In this document: piece after piece, positions 24,301 to 35,287 of the stretch
Layout of the letters: each line of letters starts with the position of its first letter
How positions within the stretch are numbered: the first letter of the stretch is position 1
The notes under the pieces: generated by a model
What the model was told of the DNA's origin: nothing
The model's database searches: none
What the model saw: the letters and a program-made list of their open reading frames with translations, nothing else
Program-made: the position numbers and the translations under genes
Assembly: GCA_025618425.1 (NCBI GenBank)
Contig: CM046847.1
Span: 16,214,468 to 16,278,467, forward strand
Reading direction: 5' to 3'
DNA: 64,000 nucleotides
Origin: Heliocidaris tuberculata
Taxonomy: Eukaryota > Echinodermata > Echinoidea > Camarodonta > Echinometridae

Positions 24301-27300
24301 CCGCCTAAATTCAGTTGATGGCTCAAACTGTTCTTGAAATCTTGTGATTATCAGAATAAAAAGCCTCTAATTACATGTTGATTGCTCTTTTTGACATTTG
24401 ACCTTACACCTTATAACCAAAAAGTCTGATAACTTTATCTCCTCGTGGTCATGAATACAAAATAGTTGAGATATGGTGATAACAAAGGTAAAAAAACATT
24501 AATTTCAAATAGGTCTGTACAATGACCTCCATGACCTGTCGCCTTTGACCAACGTGAACAAAAATCTAATCAGTTCGTCTCATTACGGTGATGCATACTA
24601 GTTCCGAGTTTGAAGTTAATGGATCAAATGGTTCTTGAGATATCTCGTTAAGGCTAACACCTGAAATTTCAGAAATTGACCTGTGACCTTTGACCTTTGA
24701 CCTACATACCCCAAAATCTAATCAGTTCCTCTTCCTATGGTGATACATACTAGCATCAAGTTTGAAGTTCACACCTTTATGTGGTTCTTGAGGTATCGCT
24801 AGAACAAGAAAGTGGGACGGACGGACGGACGGATGGACGGACAACCAGAAAACATAATGCCTCCAGCATCACCTTCGGTGGGCGGAGGCATAAAAACAAG
24901 GCACTGATAGACGAACTTTGTAGGTTTAAAACGAAATGGGATTAGACGACCTGTATACATTTATTGTCAATTCAGGATGATGTCACGCCAGGCAAAAGTG
25001 TGTGAGTGTGTGTGTGTGGGGGGGGGGGGGTGACCTTACATAGATTCATTTATGGGTTACAGAAAACAAAAGAGCACAATGATGGCCTTTATTCCGTCAT
25101 GCACAAAATACAATAGAAGTGCTTTTGGGGTACAAAATACATTAGGAGAAATGAGTTCCCCACAAGTCAGTGTGTGTGAGGGTGTGTGTGTATTTGTTTG
25201 CGTTTTTGGGGTGTTGTTTTGTTTTGTTTTTGGGTGGATACTAACCAATCTGACCAGTCTTCCATTGTGAACTAATTACATTCTTAGATAATAGAGTTCA
25301 ACATGGAAAAGAATAGGTGAGATATTGTGAGCAAGTTACGATCGTACCATAAGTGAAATGTTGTTAAACGATCATTTCCAAAGCGATGACACGTATCTTC
25401 TCGAATTTCAGGAAATTACAAACAAATTCGGTTTGTTGGATGATAAATAAACAGACCTGTAGGATATAAATGGTTTTCACTTATTATTGCTTTAAACGGA
25501 CACTCTTTGAACCGTAGGGGGATGGGAGCAAAATAGGGGAGGGGTCACACACGGTTATTAAGTCACATAGTTACATGACCTTTTATTTTATCTTATTTTT
25601 GGAGCAGATGAACGGGGAGGGGCTATTGCCTCTGGCATGTCTGGGGACACTCGTTATTCAAAAGGTTCATAAATCTGAATGTTAAGAATTCCGAAACACA
25701 AAATTTGCATATAGGGGTTTCACCATTCAAAAAAATGAAATACTGTCCATAATTCTGAGTATTATGTTGCATTACTCATCAGGTTTGTAATTCCTAATGT
25801 TCGTAATACCGTAAATTGATGTAGGGTTTATTCATCTAATACATTTTAGGAATATGAACCTAGCCCAGTTATAGGCTACCGACCTGCCTATTTTGCTATT
25901 TTGATTCAAGCAATGCAAACATATCGTGCGATTATTTTCCTTGACACAAAGTTCTTTTGCACTCACTTTACTTAAATGTATTTTACTGATTCAGCCTTAA
26001 TGACGTACTTATTGCTGGTAAAGTCAAATAAATGAATTTTCAGTGAATGAAAGACATTCGCATTCACGGGTTTAGACATTCACAGCATTTCACAGGACAC
26101 AATAATGTAAGATCACGCAAAGTTCTTTTGAATTTGAGACGGTTTGGATATTTTGGTCGAAAACAGCAGGAAAAGAATTAAATTCATGCCGAACGGAAGT
26201 TTGCACATTAGGAAAATGTGAGACATAATGTGTCAACAATATCTTTAGACATTTTTTTTTTAAATTCTGAACATGCTTTTAGCTTTATATGAAATCAATA
26301 CCATAAAATCTTCAGGTAATAGATATTTTTAGCATAGCAATACTAGAGGCACAATACACCTTCCTGTACACAGTATGATGTAAAAGTTAAGTTCGTTCCT
26401 ACCTTCCTGCTCACACAGCCAACATGCGTGTTTTTTTGAGTTGCCGCCGACTCCTTTTGTTACTTTTGCCCGGCCTGGAGTATCGTAGATGCCTACGATC
26501 AACTTTCCTTGCAAGGTCGTTTCGTTAGTTCCCCCTTCATTGAGACATTCAAGAACCGGGATGCCGTCATTTAGATCTTTAAGCTCTTCTACCAGTGGGT
26601 GGAGATAGGGATTCATATCTTTTGGAGCTGCTTTTCCTATGGTAAAAACAAAATGATGTAACTAAATTTAATTGAAATGACAGGAAACAGGTCTTTAGCA
26701 TAATATACGAGATGTCTCAGAAAAGGATGCAACGATATTTTGATGGACAATATCTTAAAAAATAATCAAGCATCCTCGTGAAATTTCGTAGGTAATATTT
26801 TGATAGTGTCATTTGAATTCGTGTGAATTTCACAACGATTTAAGCTAAAGCTATGAAGTTACGAACTTTTTTGTAGAACGTATGATATTCCAAATGTTAC
26901 AAGGAGCAGTGGCGTATCTAAGGGAGTGCAGCAGGAGGGGGACACGCAAAAAAGAGAGGGGGGGGGGGGAGGAAAAAGTTTTTTTAAAGTAATCATCAAG
27001 GATTATTCGCCCGTAATAAGCAGGGTAAATGCATGAAGCATACAATGTTTTGAGGTATGAAATGTGAACAATTTCTGAAGGTCTGTCGCTTTCCTTCCTC
27101 GCATATGTTGCTCCAGGATCTCATAATTTCGTTTGTAAATAATACTGTTTTGAAAAGGTTCGAAATAACAAAAAATGAAATAAAATTCTCGTTGCTTTTC
27201 TCGCTATCATGTAAGTTTCAGCAGTTAAATGTCAAATACCCCCCCCCCCCCCAATAGAGTGCATAAAATAGCTTTTGCAAATTAAGGTTCAACATTTGAA

Positions 27301-30300
27301 AGAAATCTCAACGGTTGCCTTGCCAATATTTGGTCATAGAAAAAACATTATTTTCTCAACTTGAGTCACATATCTACTTGCTCCTTTAGCTCTTTTATTT
27401 GATGTGTAAATCAAGGGTAATAAATGGGTAAATACTAACAAGTCCATTCAGTCATGGCTAAGTTTGCTCCAAATTCGACAAGGAAATGAATAGAAAACAG
27501 TTTATCAGCGTTCATTACTCTAATCTCTACCCCCAGATTGTGAATTTTCCTGTGTAAACCTGCATAAGGTAATTGGGTTTTGGGGGGTTCAAAATTAAAA
27601 GAAATACATACAAACAAATCAATCGCACGGTAACTTTGCTCCCTCGCTTGTTAAGTAACATATATAAGTTTGGGCAAGTTGGGAGGAGGCGCAACTTCAT
27701 TGTTTGCCCATAATCACCAGATACGCCACTGACAAGGAGAGCACATTGAATGGCATCAGTCCTCATAAAGCGTATACCTGTCACTTTTCAAGACAAACCT
27801 TTCCATTGCAGTCATTTCAACCCAACACACTTTAGAATGATCTTTCATTTGTAAAATCTTAGGAATATGCATGCAGTAAAACATATTTTAAGAACAAGAA
27901 ACAAAGGAAAATATTCCCAGAATTTTTCTAATGAAACTAGTGATTTACTTAATTCTTCAACTCATTCATATTTCAGTTATTTGGGAGTTGGCAATGTACT
28001 CTTGGTAACAACCAACAATGTTTAAAATGTATTCAATTTTTGAATATTTGTTTCAAGTTCAGCAAAAAGCATTAAACATTTATTTTTATGGAATCCCTTC
28101 ATAGAGGATCATTGAACGTTGTTTAACATGTCATATAGGCATGATAGCTTTCTCCGAATATTTTTTATTTTGTATTATGTGGCCACTATGCCTCTATAAA
28201 AAGATACTACAGGCAATGAATTACCTTAATTTTTGTGTAAATGACATTGAGCTTATAAATCATTCTTAACCCACGTCCAATTGGAATCTGGTAGTCCCTG
28301 TGTTAAGCCAATGTGAATACCAAAGTTCAGTCGTGATCGGCTTAATATCCATTTTATAACAAGAAATGAAGGTTAAACTGAGAGTTTGTCTTGAAATGTT
28401 CAGGCAACATGTGTGCGCTTTTTGTGCACGCTTTTTGTGCACTGATGCTATTAAAATGCACTCTCCTTACAACATTTAAAGAGTGATACGTTTTACAAAA
28501 AAAAGATAATAAATTTTGGGGTTTTAGTATTGATTATATAAAACAGCATTTTATAAACGTTCAAAATTGAAGATAAAAATGTTGTTCTCCTTGCATTTTT
28601 TCTTTATTTCTTATCAGTGTTTTTTTTCTATCACGCCCCCCCCCCCCACACACACACATAGAATAAGTGTATGAGATATATGTAGTATTTGCAAAGGATC
28701 ACTATTTGAAATAACTTGTGACATTATGTTGCATAGCTGAAATCGTTGACTATATTTCTCCTGACTTTCTGTTAACTGCGCCCCATTGAGGAAGAAGTGA
28801 ATACAAGACCATTTATTAATTTCCAAACCTCGAAACTGCACCGGTCGATGCAATGCTCGCTTACAAATTCTTTCTATAAGTAAAATGCTTACGAAATTAC
28901 TTTTAATAGGCTTAAAATGAACACAAAAATTGACTAATCGGTGGTTTCGATCCCTTGCAATTTCGTGTAAATATGATTTTTGTTGTTTTTTTTTTGCACA
29001 AAGCAATAATACAGAAAATGCCTTTAAAGTTTGGAACTTAACAAATTATACATGTATTCACATCTTCAGTTGCGTTCGCTCACTTCGCACACTTGCACGA
29101 ATAATTAGCACAACAGATTTTGTCACGTTATGAATGGATTTCAATCCTTATTTCCACATACATGTAACTACAATAAAGCAAATAGTTTGTACTGCAACCC
29201 CCCCCCCCCCGATTTACTTGATTTGATTTTTAGCCCTTAATGTTCTTCTTAAACAAAATTAATATAGCACCTCTCACTTGGAAAAGTTTTTCAGCCCCAA
29301 AATAAGAAAAATAAAACAATGATTTTTGAGTGATTTCTTTAATGTCGCACCAGCAAAATCAACAATTCATTTTTTTATGTATTTCTTTGTTTTTTACTCA
29401 AATGGATGATCTTCTCGCACAGCAATTTGAAGTTAATTTCAATCATGCCAAAGCTGGTGCATTGGTTTGCAGAATGACCTAAATAAATGTTATCTTTGCA
29501 GGCAACGTTGATATCAGGGTCTGCAAACCCCGCCGAAATTTTGGCTTTGCCAAGGACTTAGCGAAACAATGTATAATTATATCAGTGGTGTATCTACGGG
29601 GGACATGGACGCACGTGCCCGCAACCGACACCTGAAAGGCATATAACACTAAACAGGGAAAGAAGAAGGAGATAAATGAAAGAAAATTGCGATCATTCTA
29701 CAGATTGTGCGCCCACTATCAGGGTAACTAAATACATTAGATATATACTTTTTTGGAGGATTTGAAGCTCGGTCGCTTTGCTTCCCAGCATAATGTTGAT
29801 TCAGGATCTCATAACATCGCTGCCCAGTTTAGGATATAGTGTTTATGGAGGTCTCAAGATTGATAAATAATTCTCGTTACTGTGCACATCATCATGTAAG
29901 TTTCTTTCATTTGTCCTCTTGTTAAATACTACGCCCCAATATGGGATTAAGTCTATAATGTCGCATTGCCAAAGGTTCAACATTCAAAAGAAATTTCAAC
30001 TTTCGGTTGTCTTTCTACATTCCTCGACTATTTCTCAAATGGTATCCGTTAATGTTGCGCCCCATTTGAGAAGGAAGTGAAGATGAATGTTCAAAATTTG
30101 GATCTCTACCCCTCGATCACAGTACTTGATGGCAACCGCGTAGACAGGATTTCATTATAGGGGGGAGGGCGGTTGCGAGCACGCGAAGCGTGCGAAATTG
30201 GTGCTCCCCAGGGGGGTGGGTGCAGGGAGGGGGGGGGGGGAGTTTCCCCGCTCCCGCGCGAAGCGCGAAAGCTCTGACATTTATAGCAAATTTGAGAGAA

Positions 30301-33300
30301 AGATGACGGCTCGTAGCACCTTTTTTTTTTAGGCGGAAAGTTAGTTCGACGCCCGGACTGCTTTTCAATTATTTGGACGCAATACTGCACTGTATGTAAT
30401 AGGGGTGGCTGCAGGGAGGGGGAGTTTCCCCCAAAAATGTTGACGTTTCTAGCAATTTTTTGAGAGAAAGATAACGGCTCTTAGCGCCTTTTTAGGTTTT
30501 TTTCTCACACTTCCACCGCTTTTTCGCTCTCGTTTTTTTTTTTTTTTTTTTTTTTTGGTGGCGTTTTTTTTTTTGGGGGGGGGCGACCGCCCCCATCGCA
30601 CCCACCCCCGGCTACGCGCCTGCTTGATGCCAAATTTTCCTGGGTAAATTGCACAAGAAATTGCGTTTGGGGGTTAAAACATGCAGCCACATCAAATCTA
30701 CCACTCGGTCGCTTTGCCCCCTCACTGGTACAATGATGTCGATAAGTTGGGGGGGGGGGGGCGGGTAGGGGCGCAACTTCATTGTTTTCCTCGGGAGCCA
30801 TAATTTCTAGATTAGGAAATAAATACAACAAATTCTGCTCACAGCACCCATAGTGGACAAAAAATCGTTCACAGGTGCCTGGTTGAACGCATTCAAGGGG
30901 AACGAATCATTTGATGACTATGGTTTTCAATACGTTCATTAGTATTATGATATGTTTTCCTGCTTTATATTTATATTAGGTTGATGTGCTCTCTCGAACT
31001 TAGGGTCTGTTTTTCCTACACCCAGGGTACAAAGTGCATCATAAATAGCGCCTATATGCCATGTAATGTGTTTTATTCCGTATTGCGAGTGAGAAATGTA
31101 ATGGTAAAGTACCTTTTTACATATAATTTAAAAAGCAAAAAAGTGAAAAATACTTATAATTTCGTAATGAATCACAATGAGCCTAGGTGAATACCATACC
31201 TGGTATGATGGTTGATAGGAAAAGATATCCATACTTGTTCCTGAGCTCAGGGGGCAGGTTAAGAACTGAAAGGAGTACAGGAGTCATGGAGTATGTGCTC
31301 TGTCAAAAGAGAATATGATGAATATATGAACAACAAAAAACAAAACAGAACAAAACAACAACAAAAAAAAATCAGGAACAAAAACAACTTTGGATTCTGA
31401 ATTTTCATACGCTCATGGTTATCACATGCAAGGCAATTTCAGATGAGAATATAACCTTGGCTCTCATGGGATCTGTAATTTTTTTTTTTTTTTTTTTTAT
31501 TTCATTTGTTAAGTCATAAATATATAATTATAGAACATACGCCTACTAACATGAAATGTGCAAAATAACATAGATGTTGTTAAATATAAGAGTAACCGGA
31601 AGTGAAATATGGAATGTTTATACCAAAGGATTGGAGTTTCAAGTTATTTTGTATGCAATAAGTTTAAAAAAAAAAAAGATATGATTTTGCAAGTTATAAA
31701 AGGAAGAGCTTAATTCTAAAAGGAGATAAATCCATTTTTGAACAAAATTAATCTTTAAAGATAAACATGTGCATCTCAGAAATGGGAATCAAAAGCACTA
31801 TATCGGATTTTAAAATATTTTCTGGAAAGTGGAAAAATTCTGTTAAAAAGAGCTAAATTCAAAACGGTTTCATTCCAAACTATGGGCATTGAGGCTTTGT
31901 TCATTAAACACAATCCCTAAAGCTGTGTGATAAGATTTTCAAGCACATGTTGCAGCTACTGGTCTACATCATCCGTGCAAATTTTTGAAATAATTGAACG
32001 ATTTTTTTATATTTTTATGAATATGTTTGGATTTAGCTCCAATTGGAATGAAACATCGGAAAATCCCCGGATTTGGAAAAGATAAGAAATTCTTTAAATT
32101 TTCTTATTTTTTAAACTCTTAACAAATGAACATCAGAAAAGATGTAAAATACCATCTGCTATCATTAGTAACGTGTTTCCTGTTGAATTCTAATTGTTAA
32201 ACGTCTTTAAATGTGCAAACATAGATATTTGACTGAGGTTTCATTCCAAGAGGAGCTAAATCCATGGAAATTAGAATTATAAGTATTCCTTAAAATTGGA
32301 AATCAATTGCTAGATTTTTAAAAACATGACTGAATTAATCTAAGGCAATAGCCCTATCATATATATCATAATAAAGTAACAGTGGACAAGGGAAAGTGAT
32401 AAATATAAAAAACCTTAATTTACTCAAAAAATGCTAAATGTTGATTTAGTTCCTTTTGGAATGAAACTCTTCAAATACAGAGTTTAATAGGTATTAGAAA
32501 GATATAGGCTTATATGTTATCAATATTTGAAGACCAATAAATTAAATTAAAAATTTCTGCAAGTTCTGTAACCGAATGGATGCGTACTCTGTGCTTAGTG
32601 ATATCAACAACATGAATATAAGACTCCTGTCCTGACGTCCATATTTTGTACCATAAAACGGTGGGAATAGGAACAAAAATTTGGAGAGTGTTTTGACATA
32701 GTTTGTTTTGTCTCCATAGGTGATGCCGATCCTTTTTATTCATTGTATTCATTATAAATGAAGCTCTGAAAAGGGACTTCTTCTACTTGTATAAAGCATT
32801 TTGACAGGAATTTCTGTTCCTATTCACCACGGTGCACCTATTCACCCCGTCTTACGGTAACTACGGTAACCTATTTAGATTTTCATAGTAATTCCCGTTT
32901 TGCTTAAACTTTGTAGATATTACTCAGTAAACGTATCAGCTAAATCTGCATTGTAATTAAGTGTTGTCATCCAAACATAAACATCTCTCTCAATTTATTC
33001 GAAGAAATCAGTTCAGTCAAATGAACTAACATTGAGCATTGCAAGAACCTAGTAAAAATATCTTGATGTGGCAAGATAGAGAAAGTTTTGTAATAATCAC
33101 CTATATACTGTACAGTTCCTCTGTAAGCATTTTGAAAATCATAATAGAGTGTCATTCAAGATGGTTAAAATCAGTACTTACATGTTGGGCATTGAAGGGT
33201 CCTATCCCGTCAATGCTCAAGGAAAACCCAAGCTGCAAGCCATCTCCAGCCAGGAGGGATTTCCAAACCTGAGATTGCTTGATATCAGTAATCTCATTTG

Positions 33301-35287
33301 AGGCATCTGGTATAGGTGTGAGAAGGAGATCTCTCAGCTTGGGCACCTTGAGCCATCTTTTTAGTCTAGGTACTAAAGGCAAATATTGAAACTTTTTGAA
33401 AGCCGTCCCGTTGTCTTTATATCGCCTGGAGTTGCACGTTGGGCAGTTCCTCAAATCAGCAAATTCCCCAGCATAAATGATATGATCATTAATGCATACG
33501 TCAAACTCCTGGACAGGAGTAAGTTGACTTTTTATCAGTGCATGTGCCGCTCGGTACGACTCAGGAATTAGATTGCCTGTTGGCAACAGTTCCCTAAGAA
33601 CTTGAAGGAAAGATGATATAGCTCCTTGACTTACCTGCATAAAATGATGAAAGTCAATCTTTGATTTAAATCAATTCGAGGATATGAAGTAAGATATTCA
33701 TATGAAATCAGAATATAAAAGTATCGACATAAAAGTTGCGTTTTGAAATGAAGATTCCATTGGTTTATTCGTCTTGTTCATTATGTTCCTTCACTTTGCG
33801 CGTTCATATTATATATGTCGCCACGTATTAACATTCACTGCACTGTGATCGTTACAGTGATAAACCAGACCAGGAAAGTGGCAGTTCTATGATTAGACTG
33901 CTCCAATAGTGAGGTAAATTTGTGATAATGTGAACTGAATTTCAAATTATCTGTGGGTACACTGCAATAAACAATAACGATGTGAAGGACTGAAGGCTAT
34001 ACCTTATATACCGTATAGTGCCCTTTTTGGACACTTCACTGTGAACATGGTGAACACAAAAGTGAATATCATATAACCCTGCAAGTTAAAATAAATGTTG
34101 AGAAATCTATTTCAAATAATTATGGTTGATGGAAAATTGGTTTTAAAATTTGCTTTGGCATTACCCCCTAAATAATATTGATACTTTTGACATTAGAGTT
34201 ATCCGTTATGCGGTATAAAAATGGAATCATTTGTCATTAATAATCCACAAAGAAATGATAAAAGATAATAATCTTTAATAATATAAAAATTTAGCTTGAC
34301 AGATTGACTTGGAGTAAAAATGCATGCAAACAACTTTAACTTAAAAGTTTTTATTGTTTTTGCTTGTCAGAGAATCTCGTTAAGACTTGGTAGCCATGTA
34401 CTCTCAGTACCCCCAGTGAGAAGTAAACAGGCATTTTTTAAAAATAGATTTCAGGAATTGTATTTTTGTGCACGTTTAGTGACGTGGAATAACCAATAAT
34501 AATCAAATCTGTATTTTTTTTTGGAAAGAACAAAATTTGGCTGAAATCTAGTTACCTATAAAGTCTGAAATCCTATCTATGAAGGATTTGGGGTTAATTT
34601 GACATAGGAGTCACATCTGAATATCTCCGGGAGAAACACTGGAGGAAAATGGTGCACTTGCTTATTTTCAGGAAAAGGGGCCATTTCCATTAATTTTGCA
34701 AAATAGTCTTAAAACAAACAAACAGAAATAAAACAAAACCAAAATAAACAAACTGGCCTCCTGAAAACTTTTCTGAACGTTCACTAGACCAAAATCGTTA
34801 TTATCGTAGGTTTTTAGTCTAGTATACTGGGATGTGCCAGCCATGTAAAAGTAACTCAATGGAATTGTCTTTTCATAGCCATATTGAAGAATTGAAAAAC
34901 TGATATTAACATTTCCTGTAATTTTACTACTAGCCCTTGGGAACAACTTGTTATATAGGATCTGTGTTGTGCGGTCGCTGAAAATAATGCGCATTCACCC
35001 CCAATATATACTAACATAAAATGTGTAGTAGTACTAATACTAACCTGTGGAAAATCAGCGTAAATCTTCAGTATCATTGCAATCCCTTGTTGCAAGGTGT
35101 GCCGCGACCCAACATAGATGTTTTGATTCAAAGGTTCTTCCGGACCCTTGGGCACATCTCCTCGACCATCGGGGTATTGATCAACTTTCCGTTTTAGAGC
35201 TAAATGGCGCCTCGCTGTTCTCCGACTTACATACCTTTCCCCCATGCACTTTGTACATGAACATAACACTTGCTCATCACTTTCCAT
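15639..35287 (-). CDS. Nine-exon tnp2/Transposase_21 + DUF4218 family protein (CACTA/EnSpm transposase-like), 767 aa
   Basis: Joined exons (transcript order): 35287-35045, 33634-33182, 31299-31200, 26636-26403, 21814-21510, 20054-19818, 19595-19398, 16886-16725, 16010-15639; 2304 nt including stop, all GT-AG, all phases consistent. Residues 1-81 carry a CSCTKC zinc-like motif and a VSRRTARRHL segment. Then come CPTCNSRRY, LPLVPRLKRW, SIDGIGPF (D223), YSMTPVLLSVLNLPPELRNK, MNPYLHPLVEELKDL, IYDTPGR (D317), a CWLC knuckle, NRRFLPEDSPYR and IEPMH (E439), in the order seen in tnp2 transposases. Residues about 525-644 match DUF4218 (YALRGML, GWWMYPYERML, NRKTPEANAIENY). In CACTA elements such proteins bind transposon ends and cut and join DNA in the nucleus. 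D223, D317 and E439 are candidate catalytic acids; that assignment is my inference. Start ATG has A at -3 and G at +4. Could be an active transposase or a domesticated host gene; introns up to 4.6 kb full of other transposons favour a long-settled gene. Confidence 0.85.
16725..16886 (-). CDS. Exon 8 of the tnp2-like gene (residues 591-644), DUF4218 core
   Basis: Strong acceptor (TCCACCTGTTTCCAG), donor TATCGG|GTAAAT; 162 nt, phase 0. It reads FHQMHHFPDALRQLGPTVG, WWMYPYERMLGNISHGIRNR and KTPEANAIENYR, the counterpart of MVHL...LGPV-x-x-RWMYPFER...KG-x-VRN-x-x-RPE-x-x-IAE-x-Y in DUF4218. This is one of the clearest family matches in the window. Confidence 0.88.
17561..17629. repeat. Near-perfect hairpin, about 33-bp stem
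   Basis: ATGAGAGAATAATGGTTGCG and its reverse complement are separated by a three-base loop (GTA-GCT-TAC centre); the stem extends outwards with one bulge into GAAATGAAA. An AT dinucleotide run follows. Confidence 0.85.
17679..18238. mobile_element. MITE with GTTTCATTC...GGAGCTAAATCC ends, copy 1
   Basis: The left end GTTTCATTCAAAAGGAGC is mirrored by the right end TTAGCTCCTTTTGGAATGAA. Internal copies of the motif occur. A second, inverted copy lies at 31712-32467. Inside intron 7. Confidence 0.75.
19398..19595 (-). CDS. Exon 7 of the tnp2-like gene (residues 525-590), DUF4218 start
   Basis: Acceptor ATCTTTCTGTCAAAG is chosen because the next AG downstream (CAACAG) would give an early stop in the required phase. 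Donor CTACAG|GTAAAT; 198 nt. It encodes LSTEGILKYALRGMLGERQ, CINELCSGKC and RMERDFPLGLQ, matching the LP-x-ALRG-x-L...LC...LE-x-x-FPP-x-F start of DUF4218. Confidence 0.82.
19818..20054 (-). CDS. Exon 6 of the tnp2-like gene (residues 446-524)
   Basis: Acceptor after a T-rich tract (TTTTTGCATAAAG), donor AGAAAG|GTGAGG; 237 nt, phase 0 at both ends. It encodes VVVKKLISLITEHQ, a basic stretch (KADKKRRTMSK), ERQLADRRVRNIKTPKHL and FSSYSYMKSADYRK. It bridges the transposase core and DUF4218 and is the least conserved part to my eye; the acceptor choice is set by frame. Confidence 0.76.
20055..21509. other. Intron 5 of the tnp2-like gene
   Basis: Mostly the TTAA-flanked element listed separately; the rest is AT-rich without features. 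Confidence 0.6.
20580..21348. mobile_element. TTAA-flanked MITE with CCCTTACTG ends
   Basis: Ends CCCTTACTGTACT and AGTGCAGTAAGGG are inverted repeats; TTAA at 20576-20579 and 21349-21352. The TTAA-CCCT end resembles piggyBac termini (known); no transposase ORF. Contains a long G-run near 21285-21302. Inserted in intron 5. Confidence 0.8.
21510..21814 (-). CDS. Exon 5 of the tnp2-like gene (residues 344-445)
   Basis: Acceptor ATTTCCTTCAG, donor ATTCAG|GTATTA; 305 nt, ending in phase 0. It encodes TYCTDTKKILFLSNRRFLPE (the HRRFLP block of tnp2), a charged Lys/Glu-rich linker, then LAELPYYEEVAAPIEPMHTIQ, the counterpart of the ELPYW...IDVMH block. The usual Asp of D-x-M-H is Glu here (E439). 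Confidence 0.86.
24294..24892. mobile_element. MITE with TATGCCTCCGCC inverted ends and ACGG tandem repeats
   Basis: Starts TATGCCTCCGCC and ends GGCGGAGGCATA, about 600 bp, with GGACGGACGGAC near the right end. A partial relative is at 14956-15500. Inserted in intron 4. Confidence 0.78.
25033..25175. repeat. Repeat unit CCTTACATAGAT...CCCCACAAGTCA
   Basis: Near-identical blocks recur at 40698-40716 and 40979-41125 (ACAGAAAACAAA, ATGATGGCCTTTATTCCGTC, GGGGTACAAAATACA). It serves as the empty site for the SINE at 40716. Confidence 0.72.
26403..26636 (-). CDS. Exon 4 of the tnp2-like gene (residues 266-344)
   Basis: Acceptor ATTTTGTTTTTACCATAG, donor CAGGAAG|GTAGGA; enters and leaves with one base carried over. 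It encodes MNPYLHPLVEELKDLNDGIP, then LIVGIYDTPGRAKV with the second candidate catalytic Asp (D317), then HACWLCEQEG, a Cys-x-x-Cys knuckle completed by a Cys at the start of exon 5. This is the core of the Transposase_21 fold. Confidence 0.88.
26907..27731. mobile_element. Complete hAT-like MITE with 8-bp target duplication
   Basis: Begins CAGTGGCGTATCT and ends AGATACGCCACTG; both sides carry ACAAGGAG (26899-26906, 27732-27739). CAG...CTG ends and an exact 8-bp duplication are known hAT marks. No transposase. Confidence 0.88.
29583..30812. mobile_element. Older relative of the hAT-like MITE, with a nested insertion
   Basis: Left end CAGTGGTGTATCTACGGG and blocks such as TCGGTCGCTTTGC and GGCGCAACTTCATTG match 26907-27731. 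The right end is decayed and its position approximate. Confidence 0.65.
30133..30624. mobile_element. Nested hAT-like MITE with CGCGTAG ends
   Basis: Ends CAACCGCGTAGACAGG and CGGCTACGCGCCTG are inverted repeats. Flanks CTTGATGG and CTTGATGC form an 8-bp duplication with one mismatch. Carries G- and T-runs and GCGAAGCGTGCGAA-like units. Confidence 0.75.
31200..31299 (-). CDS. Exon 3 of the tnp2-like gene (residues 233-266)
   Basis: A 100-nt exon without its own start codon. Acceptor CTCTTTTGACAG, donor ATACCAG|GTATGG, entering in phase 0 and leaving one base. It reads STYSMTPVLLSVLNLPPE and then KYGYLFLSTIIPG, the counterpart of the YS-x-WPV-x-L-x-x-YNLPP and L-x-x-LIPG blocks of tnp2. The match to family order between exons 2 and 4 is strong support. 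Confidence 0.86.
31300..33181. other. Intron 2 of the tnp2-like gene
   Basis: Contains a T-run at about 31480-31499 and the second GGAGCTAAATCC-ended element; the remainder is AT-rich without features. Confidence 0.6.
31712..32467. mobile_element. MITE with GGAGCTAAATCC motifs, copy 2 (inverted to copy 1)
   Basis: The TAACAGTGGACAA and ATCTAAGGCAATAGCC blocks are reverse complements of 17750-17805. At least five GGAATGAAAC/GTTTCATTCC motifs suggest several overlapping or nested units. Confidence 0.7.
33182..33634 (-). CDS. Exon 2 of the tnp2-like gene (residues 82-232)
   Basis: The acceptor is TTTTATGCAG before GTAAGTCAAGG and the donor is CAACAT|GTAAGT; 453 nt, phase 0 at both ends. It encodes CPTCNSRRY (zinc ribbon), KKFQYLPLVPRLKRW, and SIDGIGPFNAQH with the first candidate catalytic Asp (D223). 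These three blocks in this order are the hallmark of the start of Transposase_21. Confidence 0.88.
33635..35044. other. Intron 1 of the tnp2-like gene
   Basis: AT-rich, no feature recognised. Confidence 0.6.
35045..35287 (-). CDS. Exon 1 of the tnp2-like gene (residues 1-81)
   Basis: Starts at an ATG in good Kozak context and ends at CAG|GTTAGT, phase 0. It encodes a Cys-rich start (CSCTKC) followed by VSRRTARRHL, the kind of short N-terminal zinc-like segment often found before tnp2 domains in animal and fungal transposons. No upstream non-coding exon could be identified. Confidence 0.82.

Larger units (their letters stand above)
21815..26402. other. Intron 4 of the tnp2-like gene
   Basis: Contains A-runs near 21950-22000, a pyrimidine-rich CTTT/CTCT stretch at 23170-23700, a GCCTCCGCC-ended MITE and a GGGGTACAGAAAAC repeat. 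Open frames seen are low-complexity. Confidence 0.55.
26637..31199. other. Intron 3 of the tnp2-like gene
   Basis: Occupied largely by two related hAT-like MITEs, one with another hAT-like MITE nested in it. C-runs at 27241-27252 and 29200-29210 belong to or adjoin these. Confidence 0.6.
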
